Shown piece by piece: positions 11,601 through 22,454 of a DNA stretch of 64,000 bases. The stretch spans positions 5,421,266-5,485,265 of the forward strand of contig OZ022247.1 of the NCBI GenBank assembly GCA_963978895.1. Direction: 5' to 3'. The stretch is from Erpobdella octoculata (Eukaryota > Annelida > Clitellata > Hirudinida > Erpobdellidae). Position numbers and translations under genes: made by a program. Position 1 is the first letter of the stretch; each line of letters opens with the position of its first letter. A model generated the notes under the pieces. It worked only from the letters and a program-made list of their open reading frames with translations, ran no database searches and had not been told where the DNA came from.

Positions 11601-14600
11601 CGGTTCGGTTCATGTTTTGTACATACCGGCGATGGCAAGACGTCGGTAGATTAAACAAAAGAAAGACGATTGATATATAACGGTCTTGTCCATTGAGAGG
11701 AGATTTAATATGCTATTGTTAACGCGGAGGGAGGTAGAAAATCTATAACGTCAACTTTGTTTGTAAAAATGATTTTTTTAGGCGGATGCGTAAAAGTGCG
11801 CCAGTGCTCTTCTGTATCGTTGCATTCCTAGTTTACTAGTCATCCTCCTGGTATGTCAAGTCCATAGATTCTCTTTCCATTGGAAGTGATGGATTGCTGA
11901 GTGTTTGAAGTAATTTGGAAACATAGCGAAAGAATCAGCTATCCAATCCATGTTTGACCCAACTTCTTATAAGTAGTATTTTTTCTGGTGTAAAAATTTA
12001 TAAGTTAATAAATTAAGCTTCCATGAACTAGATTCCTACTTGCAAATACAAATTCAAGACTCTTTTTACATGTCACAACACCCCAATCAAAAAATATATT
12101 GCTCCAAAATGCTTTTTAGTTTTATTTTGCCACAATTCGAATGGCCGTATATGATCGGTTATTTAAGTCTCGGCAGTCCTATGTATACTCCTTCTGTTAT
12201 CAAATTGAGTTTTAATTCATAACAATTTTTTTGCCATACTTTGAATGTTTTTGATAAGATCAACAAATTAAAAAATTTACTTAAAATCTATTTGATTTTT
12301 ATACACTTTTACTTAACTTGACTTCTCTGTCTGTCTGTCTATCTGTCTGTCTGTCTGTCTGTCTATCTGTCTGTCTGTCGATCTGTCAATCTGTCTGTCG
12401 TCAAATTTTGCAATCAATTTTAAACTAACTTCCCGATGAGCTAGAAACTTAAAAATTTAAACACATCTCCGAACTGATTAACAATGCATTCTATCAAATT
12501 TTCGGATCGACTGGACAAAATTTAATAAAATAATTATTTGTGATATTTTCGTCGAACTATTTATTGTCTATGCTAATATGCTCGTTGTTTATGTAACAGA
12601 ATCGTGGCCTACACAATCGATTATATAAAAGTGTGTTTTTAAAAAACTTTTTTTTATTCACTTGTTTAAAATTTAAATCAAAGCGATTGTTTTTTTAGAA
12701 TAACTCGGTCAAACAATTATGATGTCAATAAATTGTGTATTTGTAACTAAGTGAAATTATTTGTAATAGCAACTATTTCTTAGTTATATTTTTATTTTAA
12801 AATCTTATTCACAAACATAAATATTTAAAAAAAAAATTTAAATTTAAAATAGTTTAATTGTCTTGAGCTTTAAAAATTTTGTTAAAGGCCACATTTAATT
12901 TAAGTTGTTTATTTTAAAATTTCAATAAAAGTTTTACTGATTAAATTGCTTAAAAAGCTTTTTGTATAAAATTTAAACTGAAAACATAATCCGCACTAAT
13001 AGGTAATATTTTAATTATTAAGTAACCAGTAAATATCTAATTGTAAAAAAAAACTAGCTGCTAATTAATAACAATTCCAGGATAATTATCATATAAATTA
13101 TCTTTAAACAACAAATTTGAATTTAAAAGTGAACTTATACAGGAAGATTTTATGTTCGAAAGAATGCATCCAACGAGAGTCTGGAAGTTCCATCACCGAC
13201 GTGTTCGATGGTTAGTTCGACTGTCACCACTGGATCGTGTTCCAATCTGCTGGCAAGCACCATAGGAGGAATGTCACTTGATCACAATCATCAATTTGAA
13301 ACTTCGTCATCAGCATCAACCGTCTTATCACACTCGGATGGACACAAGCAGATGTAATAAGTTCTATTCGTTTATTTCACATTTGATGCATTTTATTTTT
13401 ATTGAATTTAAAATCTACAAATCACTTCAGTACAATAGAGGTTGTAATACACATAATTTTGTAATACGATCTGAGCTATCAAACGTGCAAAAAATGCGTT
13501 TTGTTTTCTGAAAACCTAAAAATTGCACTGTGGGGTTTGTATTGTACATTTTATTATCTAACAGAATCATTGAAAAAATCAGACATTACTTACTACTAGC
13601 AGTATTGTTTAAAAACAAAATATTTAAACATTTAGATAAGATATTTCTGTTAAAACTATTTAAACATTTAGATAAGATGTACCATATAAAAAATTTTTTT
13701 TTAAAAACAATCAAATGACATTTTTTTGGAAACAGTCTACAATAACTTTGGTTTTTGACGGATTATTGTCGGTGTTCTTAGGGCCTAAGAATTCTTAGTT
13801 GGCAGAGTCGACAATTTTGTAAAGTTTAAAATCATAATTCGTTAGTTACCATTTGTATATTTAAAAGTTACGTTTATTAATGCTTTCTTGTGCAACAAAC
13901 AACTCATCTTTTGTGCGCATTTCTTAAAAGTCTTCATTTATTTATTTATGTTCATTTTCAAACTGCTTGTATCACTCGAAAACCCTTGTTCGAGCCGACG
14001 ACAAGGGGTTCTTTGTCTATTTAAAAAATCTTAAGTTATATAATAAGGAATATCAATTCGTCACAAAAGGTTTTTCATTAGGCAATAAAAATTTATATAA
14101 AAACAGATGTTTTAGAGACAAAACTTGTTAAATGACTGACATTATTAAATTACTTAAAAACACCAAATGGCTCCGGACATCTCAACATAATTTTAATTTT
14201 GTAATTGTATTTGATGAACACAATGACGCTACTTTTCGTTTTCAAAGTTCCGGTTTTGAAATGTTTTTTTTTAAATCTGAAGTAGTAGAACTGTAGAGAA
14301 TAATGGAAACTGGACTGTATCATTTTTTCAAAAATGATTATAAGTTAAAAAACAATTATTAAAATATACATGTCTATTAAAAATGTTCAAGGATTAGATT
14401 TAAAAGTTAGCAAACCAACTGCAAAATCTTCATGCAAAAATGTAAAAAAACAATTACAAAGTATTTTTTGGTTTATTTCAAACGGCTAATTTTTTTTAAA
14501 TATTTCCCTCAATTGATTTTTGGTCACTAACTGATTATGCCGTGTAGTTCAAGTGTGTTTTTTTTTTTTTCTGTCTCTTTCTACTTTTTACACACTTTTA

Positions 14601-17408
14601 CTTAACTTGACTTCTCTGTCTGTCTATCTGTCTGTCGTCAAATTTTGCAATCGATTTTAAACTAACTTCCCGATGAGCTAGAGACTTCAAAATTTAAACA
14701 TACCTTCGAACTAATTAATAATGCATTCTATCAAATTTTTGGATCAATTGGACAAAATTTAATTAAATAATTATTTGTGATATTTTCGTCTAACTATTTA
14801 TTGTCTATGCTAATATGCTCGTTGTTTATGTAACAGAATGTGGCCTACACAATCGATTATATAAAAGTGTGTTTTTAAAAAACTTTATTTTTTGATTCAC
14901 TTGTTTTATTGTTTTCTCTATATCTTTTATTTTTTTCTTCTTTCTTTATTTCTCCCATAAAAATTTAGGCATTTGATTGATTGCCGATTACCAATGTTTT
15001 AAAGCAGGTATTAAACATATGTTCAGATATAAGCTTGTATTATGAAATTCAATATATGGTTTAGCTGAAACAATGTTAATTTAATGGCAGGCGAAGTCAC
15101 AAAAGATCACGACAAGATAGTGACGCCTCTTCAGGTCTTGATATGGACAACATCGATGGCAGTGTACAAATTCCCCAAACTAAGAAGAACAGAACCAACG
15201 ATGACTATGTTGTCATAGAAATACGTTAGTTCTTACATAGTAATTTAGTAATAGTAATTATTATTATTATCATTTCCATTATCGTCAACATCGTCATCAT
15301 CATCAGCCGCGGCATTTATTTATTTAACTGTTTTTATATACTATTGTTGCATATCTTCTGAGTTACTACTTTTAAATTAAATTGGTGGATTGTTACTACA
15401 GTGCTAAGATCAGTATTTCCTTATACAAATAATCCCTCTATTTGTAAATAAACCAAATTTTAGACAAAACTCACCGTTTGTCGACCAGGTTCTCAAGATT
15501 TATTGTTATGATGATAAAATGAAAAATGTTTCACAGAAATTTTTATTTCCTATAAATTATTGGACAGAATTAAATGGCAATTATTTTTTCTAATACATGT
15601 AATTAAAACTTATTGAATTGTCTTAACCATACTTCTCTAAGCACTTAGAACGTGTTTTTTATATAATAGCTTATAGTCTTCTACATTTTGTGTTTAAATC
15701 CTGAAATGGCAATTTGTAAGAAAATTACCAAAACATATCCCGTTGCAGATTTGATAATTCTCAATTCTTCAAGCTTTGGACTGGTTTGCAGTAAACAAAG
15801 CTGTGTTTTTTTTTCATAATAGTTTATAGTCCTTTACACCAGGTGTTTTAAGACTTTAATAGTTGTATGTCGGAAATACTAAAGTACTTCCTTTTGCGGA
15901 TCATAAGTTGATTCTTATAATTGTTCCCTCCTCCTATATCCAGGCTTAAAAAAAGCAAGGCGGATTCCGAGGCTGAGTTAATCGGAATGGTGTTTATATA
16001 ATAGTTTATAGTCTTTTATATCAGGTGTTTTATGACTCCAATAGCAGCATTTAGGATATAACCAAGGTACTTCTCGTTGCGGAACATAATTCTTTAATCT
16101 TTTTTTTGTTCCTTTTTCTTTCAAAAGCGAGGTGGAGTTTGACCGGGATATTAGTTTAAACAGGAAATTCTTCCTTATCTTACACTAATTGTATTCATCA
16201 ATAGTTTTTGCATTGATTTGTTCAAAACGCCGTTTTAAACTAAATTTTATTTTTAATGTGTTTTTTTTATGAATTCAAAGCACTCTTCCGCTGTATTTAT
16301 CTAAAACAATTGAAAATCTCTTGTCTCGTTGACAAACTGTGCGATACATTCGGCATTCCAATTGAAATGATACAGCAGATATACCTGGTCAACAAAGACG
16401 GAATGCATATTGTTTTCACCGACCAAGTAATTAAAATAATTCATTTATTTGCCGGCTATTAGGAAACCGTTATAGTTTAGTATTTTTTGAAATACGGCTG
16501 ATATAATAGATCGCTAAGAAAAATCAACAAATACCGTATTAAATTAAAGGTAAATCAATTAATTGAAATTAAATCTGTTATTGAATGTTTATCATTTAAA
16601 ATAAGAGGTAAATTTACTAATATGTTTATCTTATTAAATTACGCGTTTATCGCTTACAGTATATAGTAATCTAATGTTAAGCTGCAAAACTTAACTTACA
16701 GAAGCAGTATTTGTTTAAATTTCCTGGCTCGTCTACTGTAGTAGTTTGCTAGATGGATTCAAACTCAGGTGGTTTTGCGATAAAGTGTTTGCCTGATGGC
16801 TTTAAAAACGGCTGTTCAAATCTAACCGGCGTCACCAGCGTCCGTAGGGGGGTCTGGGGAGACAGGCACCACAAACGACTGTTTCTAGTTGTTGTAGTGG
16901 ATTTCCCGCGACTTTGTTTTTTTGAGCCATTTTATGCCATGTTATTTTAATTAAGTTTAACATTTCATGAATAACTATTAGATTAAAAAAACATTTACAA
17001 AACTATTGACTGCTTTAAAATGTTTGTATTTTTTTTAACAAGAGCATAAATTTAATTTGATGTAATTTTTATTTCAGCTATTGAGTCACGTGGGAGATCT
17101 TGCAAAATTCACCTTGGAACTTCTTCAAGGTTAATTTTATTTGTCTGCCATGATTGGTTTTGTTTGATTAAAAACCTTCATAGCAAAAAGTGAACTAAAA
17201 CAATCATATTATGTTTTGTTTTATTTATTTCAAATTTCTTTTATTAGATATTAACAAACTATAAAATATGTCATACCGACATCTCAGCTCTATCATAACT
17301 ATATCGTACGAAGTAAATTCATTTTTAATAACACTACCACCTTATGCTTATCTTTAAATTACAGATGACAGCATGCAAAAGACTTCTCTGTTCCTGGTTC
17401 AAGCATAG
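2608..17408 (+). CDS. TFCP2-like: CP2-family (LSF/TFCP2-type) transcription factor, copy A
   Basis: Exons: 2608-2702, 3151-3450, 4797-4876, 5328-5392, 5507-5612, 5929-6191, 6489-6557, 7338-7379, 7542-7642, 8313-8373, 8445-8520, 8703-8821, 8925-9036, 9137-9227, 11209-11255, 13143-13353, 15091-15224, 16281-16426, 17078-17129, 17365-17408. They join in frame to about 737 aa; human TFCP2 is about 500. A sequence-specific nuclear DNA-binding protein is expected. Order: N-terminus with three KYDLD units, IFKSE and a poly-Gln tract (residues 1-131); CP2 DNA-binding domain (about 132-340, CISTEFTTKRHGGEKGVPLR); Ser-rich linker; SAM (about 460-542); basic Ser-rich exon; ubiquitin-like oligomerisation domain (658-737). 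The ATG was chosen because copy B begins with the same MDFN. Two introns use GC donors (after 5392 and 8821). Introns hold a MITE, arrays and a decayed hAT. The paralogue is copy B at 43089-53856. Exon ends come from reading splice signals and matching copy B, not from transcripts. Confidence 0.9.
3726..3952. mobile_element. MITE with 52-bp perfect terminal inverted repeats (CP2-A intron 2)
   Basis: The first 52 bases (CAAGGATATCTTGATATAAC...) are the exact reverse complement of the last 52. The core has no coding capacity. No clear target duplication is seen. A degenerate relative with the AGTAGGCCTAA inner part lies at 28310-28516. Confidence 0.85.
4797..7379 (+). other. CP2 DNA-binding domain exons of copy A (exons 3-8)
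   Basis: Six exons encode the immunoglobulin-fold CP2 DNA-binding domain. Landmarks against human TFCP2: AQTLPGVKLTEEPVTCLNQ, GQSYDIKL, MFHHRRLQQKEKEQFQDW, ATVTWLGRGETSISVKINC, HGGEKGVPLRLQVDTF, HRSYCLVKVFK, PNGADRKNK, and YHPSFDATLFAE, which corresponds to the family's YQPSYETTIL. Exon 5 (106 bases) and bases 5970-6175 of exon 6 are identical to copy B. Confidence 0.92.
4887..5286. repeat. (ATGT)n microsatellite filling CP2-A intron 3
   Basis: About 100 tandem ATGT units with one GTGTGT interruption near 5209. The array begins 10 bases after the exon 3 donor and ends 41 bases before exon 4, so it makes up 400 of the 451 intron bases. All six frames over it are open only because the unit has no stop. 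Confidence 0.98.
7899..8015. repeat. Purine-rich minisatellite, unit about 17-18 bp (CP2-A intron 9)
   Basis: Six to seven imperfect copies of GGGGAGAAATGTGGGTG, with unit-length variation from loss of G residues. Strand-asymmetric G-rich runs are present. It lies 256 bases after exon 9. Confidence 0.9.
9502..10961 (+). mobile_element. hAT element with decayed ZMYM1/DUF4371-type transposase (CP2-A intron 14)
   Basis: The ends are CAGTGGCGTAGCT (left) and a right end closing in CACGACACTG. The flanking 8-mers CATATATA and CATGTATC agree at 6 of 8 positions, so the target duplication has decayed. Conceptual fragments on + are EFFDQQNILDTRGAVLNL, DELKSFVTNLTGLIVEVSEA and, at the C-terminus, KNYLRSTMSNKRLNNLAML. 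These resemble the hAT-derived ZMYM1-like family. Stops and frameshifts break every frame. Confidence 0.75.
10880..10928 (+). repeat. 49-bp exact direct repeat, copy 1
   Basis: The sequence starting GTCGGTAGATTAAAC recurs without mismatch at 11642-11690. This copy lies in the right subterminal part of the hAT at 9502-10961. Confidence 0.9.
11642..11690 (+). repeat. 49-bp exact direct repeat, copy 2
   Basis: Identical to 10880-10928 but outside any element I could delimit. It may mark a second, eroded hAT end or a conversion event. Confidence 0.9.
12304..12668 (+). repeat. Helitron-like interspersed repeat, copy 1 (CP2-A intron 15)
   Basis: Begins in CACTTTTACTTAACTTGACT and a TCTGTCTG array, and shares nearly all of its sequence with 14591-14907. 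The CTCTGTCTGT, TTGCAATCAATTTT and CTTCCCGATGA pieces also resemble the tail of the Helitron at 25140-25720, so a non-autonomous Helitron origin is likely. Confidence 0.75.
14591..14907 (+). repeat. Helitron-like interspersed repeat, copy 2 (CP2-A intron 16)
   Basis: Same family and orientation as 12304-12668, with a shorter TCTGTCTG array and scattered substitutions. Coding potential is absent. Confidence 0.75.
15650..16160 (+). repeat. Cluster of three R1 interspersed repeats (CP2-A intron 17)
   Basis: The signature TAGTTTATAGTC, then TTTACACCAGGTGTTTTA, an AAGTACTTCC box and a CTCC-rich part with AGGCTTA occurs near 15660, 15820 and 16000. The same family appears at 32850-33030 and 56640-56830 on +, and at 30395-30590 and 62225-62290 on -. 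No coding capacity or clear ends, so class is unknown; a SINE or MITE is possible. Confidence 0.7.
16281..17408 (+). other. C-terminal ubiquitin-like oligomerisation domain of copy A (exons 18-20)
   Basis: PLFRCIYLKQLKISCLVDKL, FGIPIEMIQQIYLVNKDGMH and LLSHVGDLAKFTLELLQ align with the TFCP2 C-terminus (HAIYLEELTAVELTEKIAQL, SPCQISQIYKQGPTGIH). The last exon ends with DDSMQKTSLFLVQA before TAG. In this family the domain mediates oligomer formation. Confidence 0.88.
16755..16905 (+). mobile_element. tRNA-derived SINE-like copy (CP2-A intron 18)
   Basis: A tRNA-like head has a degenerate box A in GGTGGTTTTGCGATAAAG and a box B GTTCAAATC, followed by GGAGACAGGCACC. The same layout and the same GGAGACAGGCACC tail motif occur in reverse in copy B at 49750-50012. 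Confidence 0.6.
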
Positions 17409-18635
17409 TAAATCAAAAACTACCACAAACATGGTCATTGTTAGACTTCCAAGCTTGAGACTCGTCTGAAATAATTATGAAAACAGTTTTGTATTTCATT
17501 TTATTATTAATTACGTCAAATTGTATTAAATATATCTTCAATCATTTATCACTGATAACAATCGATTTAAATTTATGTGCATATCAGTGTTCTTTATATC
17601 GTTGTTTATATAACTCGATGAATAACAAATTTTAAAACTTTTTTGTGTTACATTCATTTCACTTTTTTGTATCAAATTTTCATCACACATTGTATCACAC
17701 TTTTTAACACAAGTTGTGTTAAACATTGTAAAATAAATTGTATTATGATACAACTTATCACATTTTTATCGTACATAATATCATACATTGTATCACACAT
17801 TGCCTCCTACTTTGTGTCACACTTTGTTTCGCTTTTGTAAATCTTTTTGTATTATTTTTTCTTTCATTACTTTTATCCTTTTTTCTAAATATTTTTTTAA
17901 GAAACCACGAGTCTAAGAAATTAAATTTTTAATATATTTTTTTAAATTTTAGCTGATTATTTATTCTAAATCAACTTTGTTATTAGCCATTTTTTTCTAA
18001 ATTTTGAAGAAAAGATTACCGATATGATCAATTGCCATTATTGGTCCATTAAATTTAAACTCGATACCTGTAGTGTCACTCAATAAATTAATATTTATAA
18101 TTTTAAAAAAATTATTTTTTCTGGAAATCCTTTTTTAAATAGCTTTTAGTTTTTTTATACAAACTGTTTAAAAAATTTTTTTAAAGTAGTTAGGAAATAA
18201 CAGATCATGTTCCATCATATTTTCTTCATGTTTAATCTGGGCTAGGCAGTAGCCAGCAATAGGCAAAATGGTGTTGTTAATCTACTAATTCAATTTTATT
18301 TTATTTTTAATGATTGAATTCAATTTGGCGAATTTTTTGTGTGTGCAACTTTATATTTTTGGATGTGTATGTATCTATGTATGCGTGCTTGCATGTGTAG
18401 ATTACTGTAGATATGTGTGGATAGGCTCAATTGGTATTCATGTAAATCGGAATCTCATTATAGGCGGCTTGGTTTTTATTTCGTTAAAATTATAGAAACT
18501 GAATCAAATTTTGTTTTCTATTTATCAAACATTGAATAAATAATTCTAGAAAAGTGCAAACATAGAAACAATATTTATATGGGAAATTTTTTAATGCGTT
18601 GAGTTTTTGGTTTTTTGGTACTGCTGATGTCTTAT
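17409..18635. other. 3' flank of CP2 copy A, no gene seen
   Basis: Very AT-rich, with AATAAA-type motifs (for example at about 17732) that could serve for polyadenylation. It includes a run of TTGTATCACAC-like imperfect repeats at 17640-17840. No exon-like or RNA feature is recognised. Confidence 0.6.
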
Positions 18636-18637
18636 AA

Positions 18638-18782
18638 GAGTTTTTGTAATTGTTTGAAATAAATAAATATTTTAAAAGAGTTATTGTAATTGTTTAAAAT
18701 AAATATGTTTTAAAAGAGTTATTGTAATTGTTTAAAATAAATATGTTTTAAAAGAGTTATTCTAATTGTTTGAAACAAATAT
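18638..18782. repeat. Tandem repeat, about 40-bp unit
   Basis: Three to four copies of AAAAGAGTTATTGTAATTGTTT followed by an AAATAAATAT-like spacer. One more copy resumes at 20440-20480, after the element at 18785-20437, so that element appears to have inserted into this array. Confidence 0.7.
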
Positions 18783-18984
18783 CAGGAACCGATACAGAAT
18801 TCTGAGAACAAGGGCGCCATGTACTTGCACAAAGGAAATATGCGTTATAAATCATCATTTTGCAAACATTTTTTCAAAGGGTATCTAAGGTGCGGGGGAA
18901 ACACGTATCCCGGGTGCCATTTGGAAAAAAACATCAAAAACCTCTTGGAAGGGCATCAAACATTTTGCAAAAAGAACGGGATCA

Positions 18985-20000
18985 TCGCAACTGATCCCAG
19001 GACTACTGATCCCAGGACTACTGATCCCAGGACTACTGATCCCAGGACAACTGATCCCGGGACAACTGATCCCACGGACAACTGATCCCACGGACAACTG
19101 ATCCCATGGACAACTGATCCCATAGACAACTGATCCCATATCTGCATCATTTTATATTTCACTGTTTCTGCAATCAATAAACTGATATTAACATACATAA
19201 TTTCCTATTTCTGTTTGTATGTACGAATGTATGTGTATGTATGTATGTATGTTTGTATGTATGTATGTATGTATGTATGTATGTATGTATGTATGTATGT
19301 ATGTATGTATGTATGTATGTATGTATGTATGTGTGTGTGTGTGTGTGTGTGTGTCTGTATGTATGTATGTATGTTTGTATGTATGTATGTATGTATGTAT
19401 GTATGTATGTATGTATGTATGTATGTATGTATGTATGTATGTATGTATGTATGAGTATGTTTGGATGCTGTAGTGATGGTCCTAGTCATGGACTCCTAAA
19501 TAAGCCGATAAGAATTAATGTTGGAGTGTGTTCCTTAATTCATTTAATTCATATCTTCGAAAAAAAACTTCTGAAATGAGCTAAACTCTATTATTTTTGG
19601 ATTGGCACGGTTCCATTTCTCATTATGAACTTCACGCAGAAAGTAGTGAAACAATGAAAAGTAATACGAACTTGTCAATTTCATTTCGACTGTGTATCGT
19701 GCGCTTATACTAAATATTATTTCTCCGTTTACTAATTGAAGTAACAAGTATCATTATCACCACCACCGTTGTCGTATGCAGCCAGCCATCGTAAGCTGGC
19801 TACGTAAGCATCATCACCACCATTGTCGTCAAAAATGAGTTAAAAATGAGTTGCTTATGTCTATGGGATCAGTTGTCTGTGTGATCAGTTGTCCATGGGA
19901 TCAGTTGTCCGTGAGATCAGTTGTCCGAGGGATCAGTTGTACTGTGATCAGTTGTCCTGGGATCAGTTGTACTGGGATCAGTTGTCCTGGGATCAGTAGG
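18985..20000. mobile_element. Foldback-like element with minisatellite ends in opposite orientation
   Basis: At 18990-19140 a 14-15 bp unit ACTGATCCCAGGACT drifts to ACTGATCCCATGGACA. At 19865-20000 the reverse complement (GGGATCAGTTGTCC) is repeated. The two arrays face each other over about 725 bases that include an (ATGT)n array. A larger unit probably runs from about 18785 to 20437, where ATCCGCCACTG resembles a hAT end. Confidence 0.6.
19229..19454. repeat. (ATGT)n microsatellite with central (GT)n
   Basis: ATGT units run on both sides of a GTGTGTGTGT block at about 19331-19354. Open frames through it encode only repeats of CMYV/YIHT type and are not genes. Confidence 0.97.
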
Positions 20001-20855
20001 CACTAACCCAAAAAGAACATACGAATACCCCCAGTTATCAGGTATTGTTGAAGACAGAAGTGCATGATGTTTTGGAAAATGTTTGGAAAAAGTACCTGCG
20101 ACTCCACCCCCAGTCGTTAGCTACTTTTAGAGGAAACTTTTCAAGGTGGGAATCTCTAGGAATGCATTTGTTAGACTTTGTCCCCGGGCGCCAAAATCTG
20201 TAACACAAGAGGTATGAACCACTAATTTAAAAAACCCTTGATTACCTCTGAAGAAAATGCATTATGCGACCTTCCAGCTTATACGAAAAATTTTATATGA
20301 CAATAGAAGCGATGCATAAAACTATATCAAGATATTCACGTATTATAAATAGAAATGAAAACATTTTTATTAAAGGGTGGAACGGGGGGTTCGTGCCACA
20401 TGAGCACCCGTCCTTAAATCCGCCACTGAATATAGGTTTTAAAAGAATTATTGTAACTGTTTAAAATAAATGTTTATTAACAGTTATTATAATTTGCTTC
20501 CTCAATTACTTTAATTATTCCTTAGGTTTTGGTGAACAATTTCCTGATATAATGTGTTGTTTATGGCTCTCCATGCAAGCAAATAATACAAAAATAAAAA
20601 TATTATTTATTCATAAAATAATAATAAAATGAATAGCGATAATAATCTACAAAAAGCAGAATAATCTATATATATAAAAGGAAGTCGGGTTTGTGTTACG
20701 ACACTTATAACTCAAGAACGGCTGAACCGATTTTAGAGATTTTTGATTTATTGGATTTTTCTCAGTTCCTATTAACAGAATAACTAAAATAAATTTGACA
20801 TTGAACCATGGAGTGGCCCATGGGGACCGCAGTATGTACCCCGGTAGCTATACAG

Positions 20856-22353
20856 CAGGGACGTAAATTGGGGGGGCAGGGGGGCATACATGCTCAAGAT
20901 AGAAGACAATGCAATATTCAATTATTAGTTTTACAATTAGTCAATTAATTTAGTTAATTTTCTTGAGGATTTTATCGAGGGGTTTCTTGAGGGTTTTCTT
21001 GAGGGTTTTCTTGACCACAAAACACTAACCGACTGGCAGACTATTTTACCAAGTTAACACGAACCACACTCACTGATTTTCAAAATTTGAATTTTTTTAC
21101 CTAGAGTTTACTATATATTTATTTAATTTTAACTTTACTTAACCTAGTGATGATGCAATACGTATTGGAATCCTTCTGGCGTGTATAGACAATTCGCCCC
21201 CCCCTTGATTTCCAAAATTAAAAAATTTTTTACTTAGAGTTTACTATATAATATGTTAATTTTAACTTTACTTAACCTCGTGATGATTCAATGCGTATTT
21301 GAATTCTTTTTGCGTGTGTAGACAATTTTATATCTTAGCTCGATGCTAGATTCACCAATAACTGCTGAGTAATAAATTGTGTATCAGTGTTGGTCCAAAG
21401 ATTAGCTGTTTTTTGTGCCAAAATACGTAATCAGCGAACTCGTGGAATTTTACCCTATTAGTGGTATTGATACAATGTTAATTCTCTCACAGCTGTCTAC
21501 ATCAAAGTTATCATTTATTACACAAAAATAAAACAAAATTATACCCACCCCATTTTGGACATCTTTTTTACAAACTTTTATTTAGGTTACAATCTCTGTT
21601 TTTTTGTGTCTTTCTCTGTACGCAAATCTTGCAAGTGAAATTTAACCAGCATTTTGACTAGCTAGGAAGTTGAAACTTTAATGAAAATACATGATTCAAT
21701 TTAAAAAAAAAAAACTTTGAACATCTTTTGCATTTCTAAATTGAATGTATTTGAAATAAAGTTTGTGTTGAAAAACTCGTTTTTCCCTTACTTGTTTTAC
21801 TGCAATATGATTAAATCATTCATCCCCCTTATTCCCAGTGGCGCGTGGCGAATCCAGAATTTTCTGGTGGGGGATTCACTTCAGAAATTTTTTTATATTC
21901 TCTTCCAAAAAGATGATAACCGGTAAGGGGTAGTCGTAAGTATTTTTCAAAAAAAATTTCAAAGACTTCCAATTTCTCCTCCCAAAAAAGCTGCGGTCGT
22001 TTTCCAAAAACAAGGTATTATACCCAAAAAATTTCAATTGATACTTTGATGGGGGATGCATTTCTCCATCCCTCTCTGCTTGTACCTACGTATTTATATA
22101 AATGTAAAAGGTAATGTGTGTGTGAGAGCATTCGTTTATCACATCCAAGCCGCAGGAGCAATTTTAACAACATTTGGCATGCAGGTAACTTCAAACTTCA
22201 GTGATGAGAAAATTTTGAAAAAAAAAAAATCTGTTATTTCTTTGAAAACTAAGCACAAAAAACCCGGACAACACCGGGTAACCCTGTCAGTAAGCTATAT
22301 AATGGCGGGAAAATTTTGCCCCCCCCCTGGAAAATGCTGAATTTACGTCCCTG
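20856..22353. mobile_element. hAT-type non-autonomous element, family 1, complete copy in the Helitron
   Basis: The terminal inverted repeat CAGGGACGTAAATT is followed by a G-run. The flanking 8-mers CTATACAG (20848-20855 and 22354-22361) are exact duplicates. No transposase is present. Unlike the copy at 28901-30278 it contains an extra block of about 190 bases (20888-21076) that matches the host Helitron tail at 25243-25435. Confidence 0.92.
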
Positions 22354-22454
22354 CTATACAGCCTTAACAGTGCGTTCTAGAAAAAAACTTCAAATGGCAA
22401 AGTTGTAGAGCTTTGTGGCGATACACCAGAATCACGTCATTTTCTAGCAAACAC

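Larger units (their letters stand above)
10962..13142. other. CP2-A introns 14 and 15 outside the hAT element
   Basis: Only exon 15 (11209-11255) is coding here. The remainder is AT-rich intron holding the second 49-bp repeat copy and the Helitron-like repeat copy at 12304-12668. No other gene is seen. Confidence 0.6.

Noticed and set aside
13278..13511. 77-residue open frame over CP2-A exon 16
   Set aside because: It is in a shadow frame. The conserved frame (matching copy B) ends at the donor at 13353.
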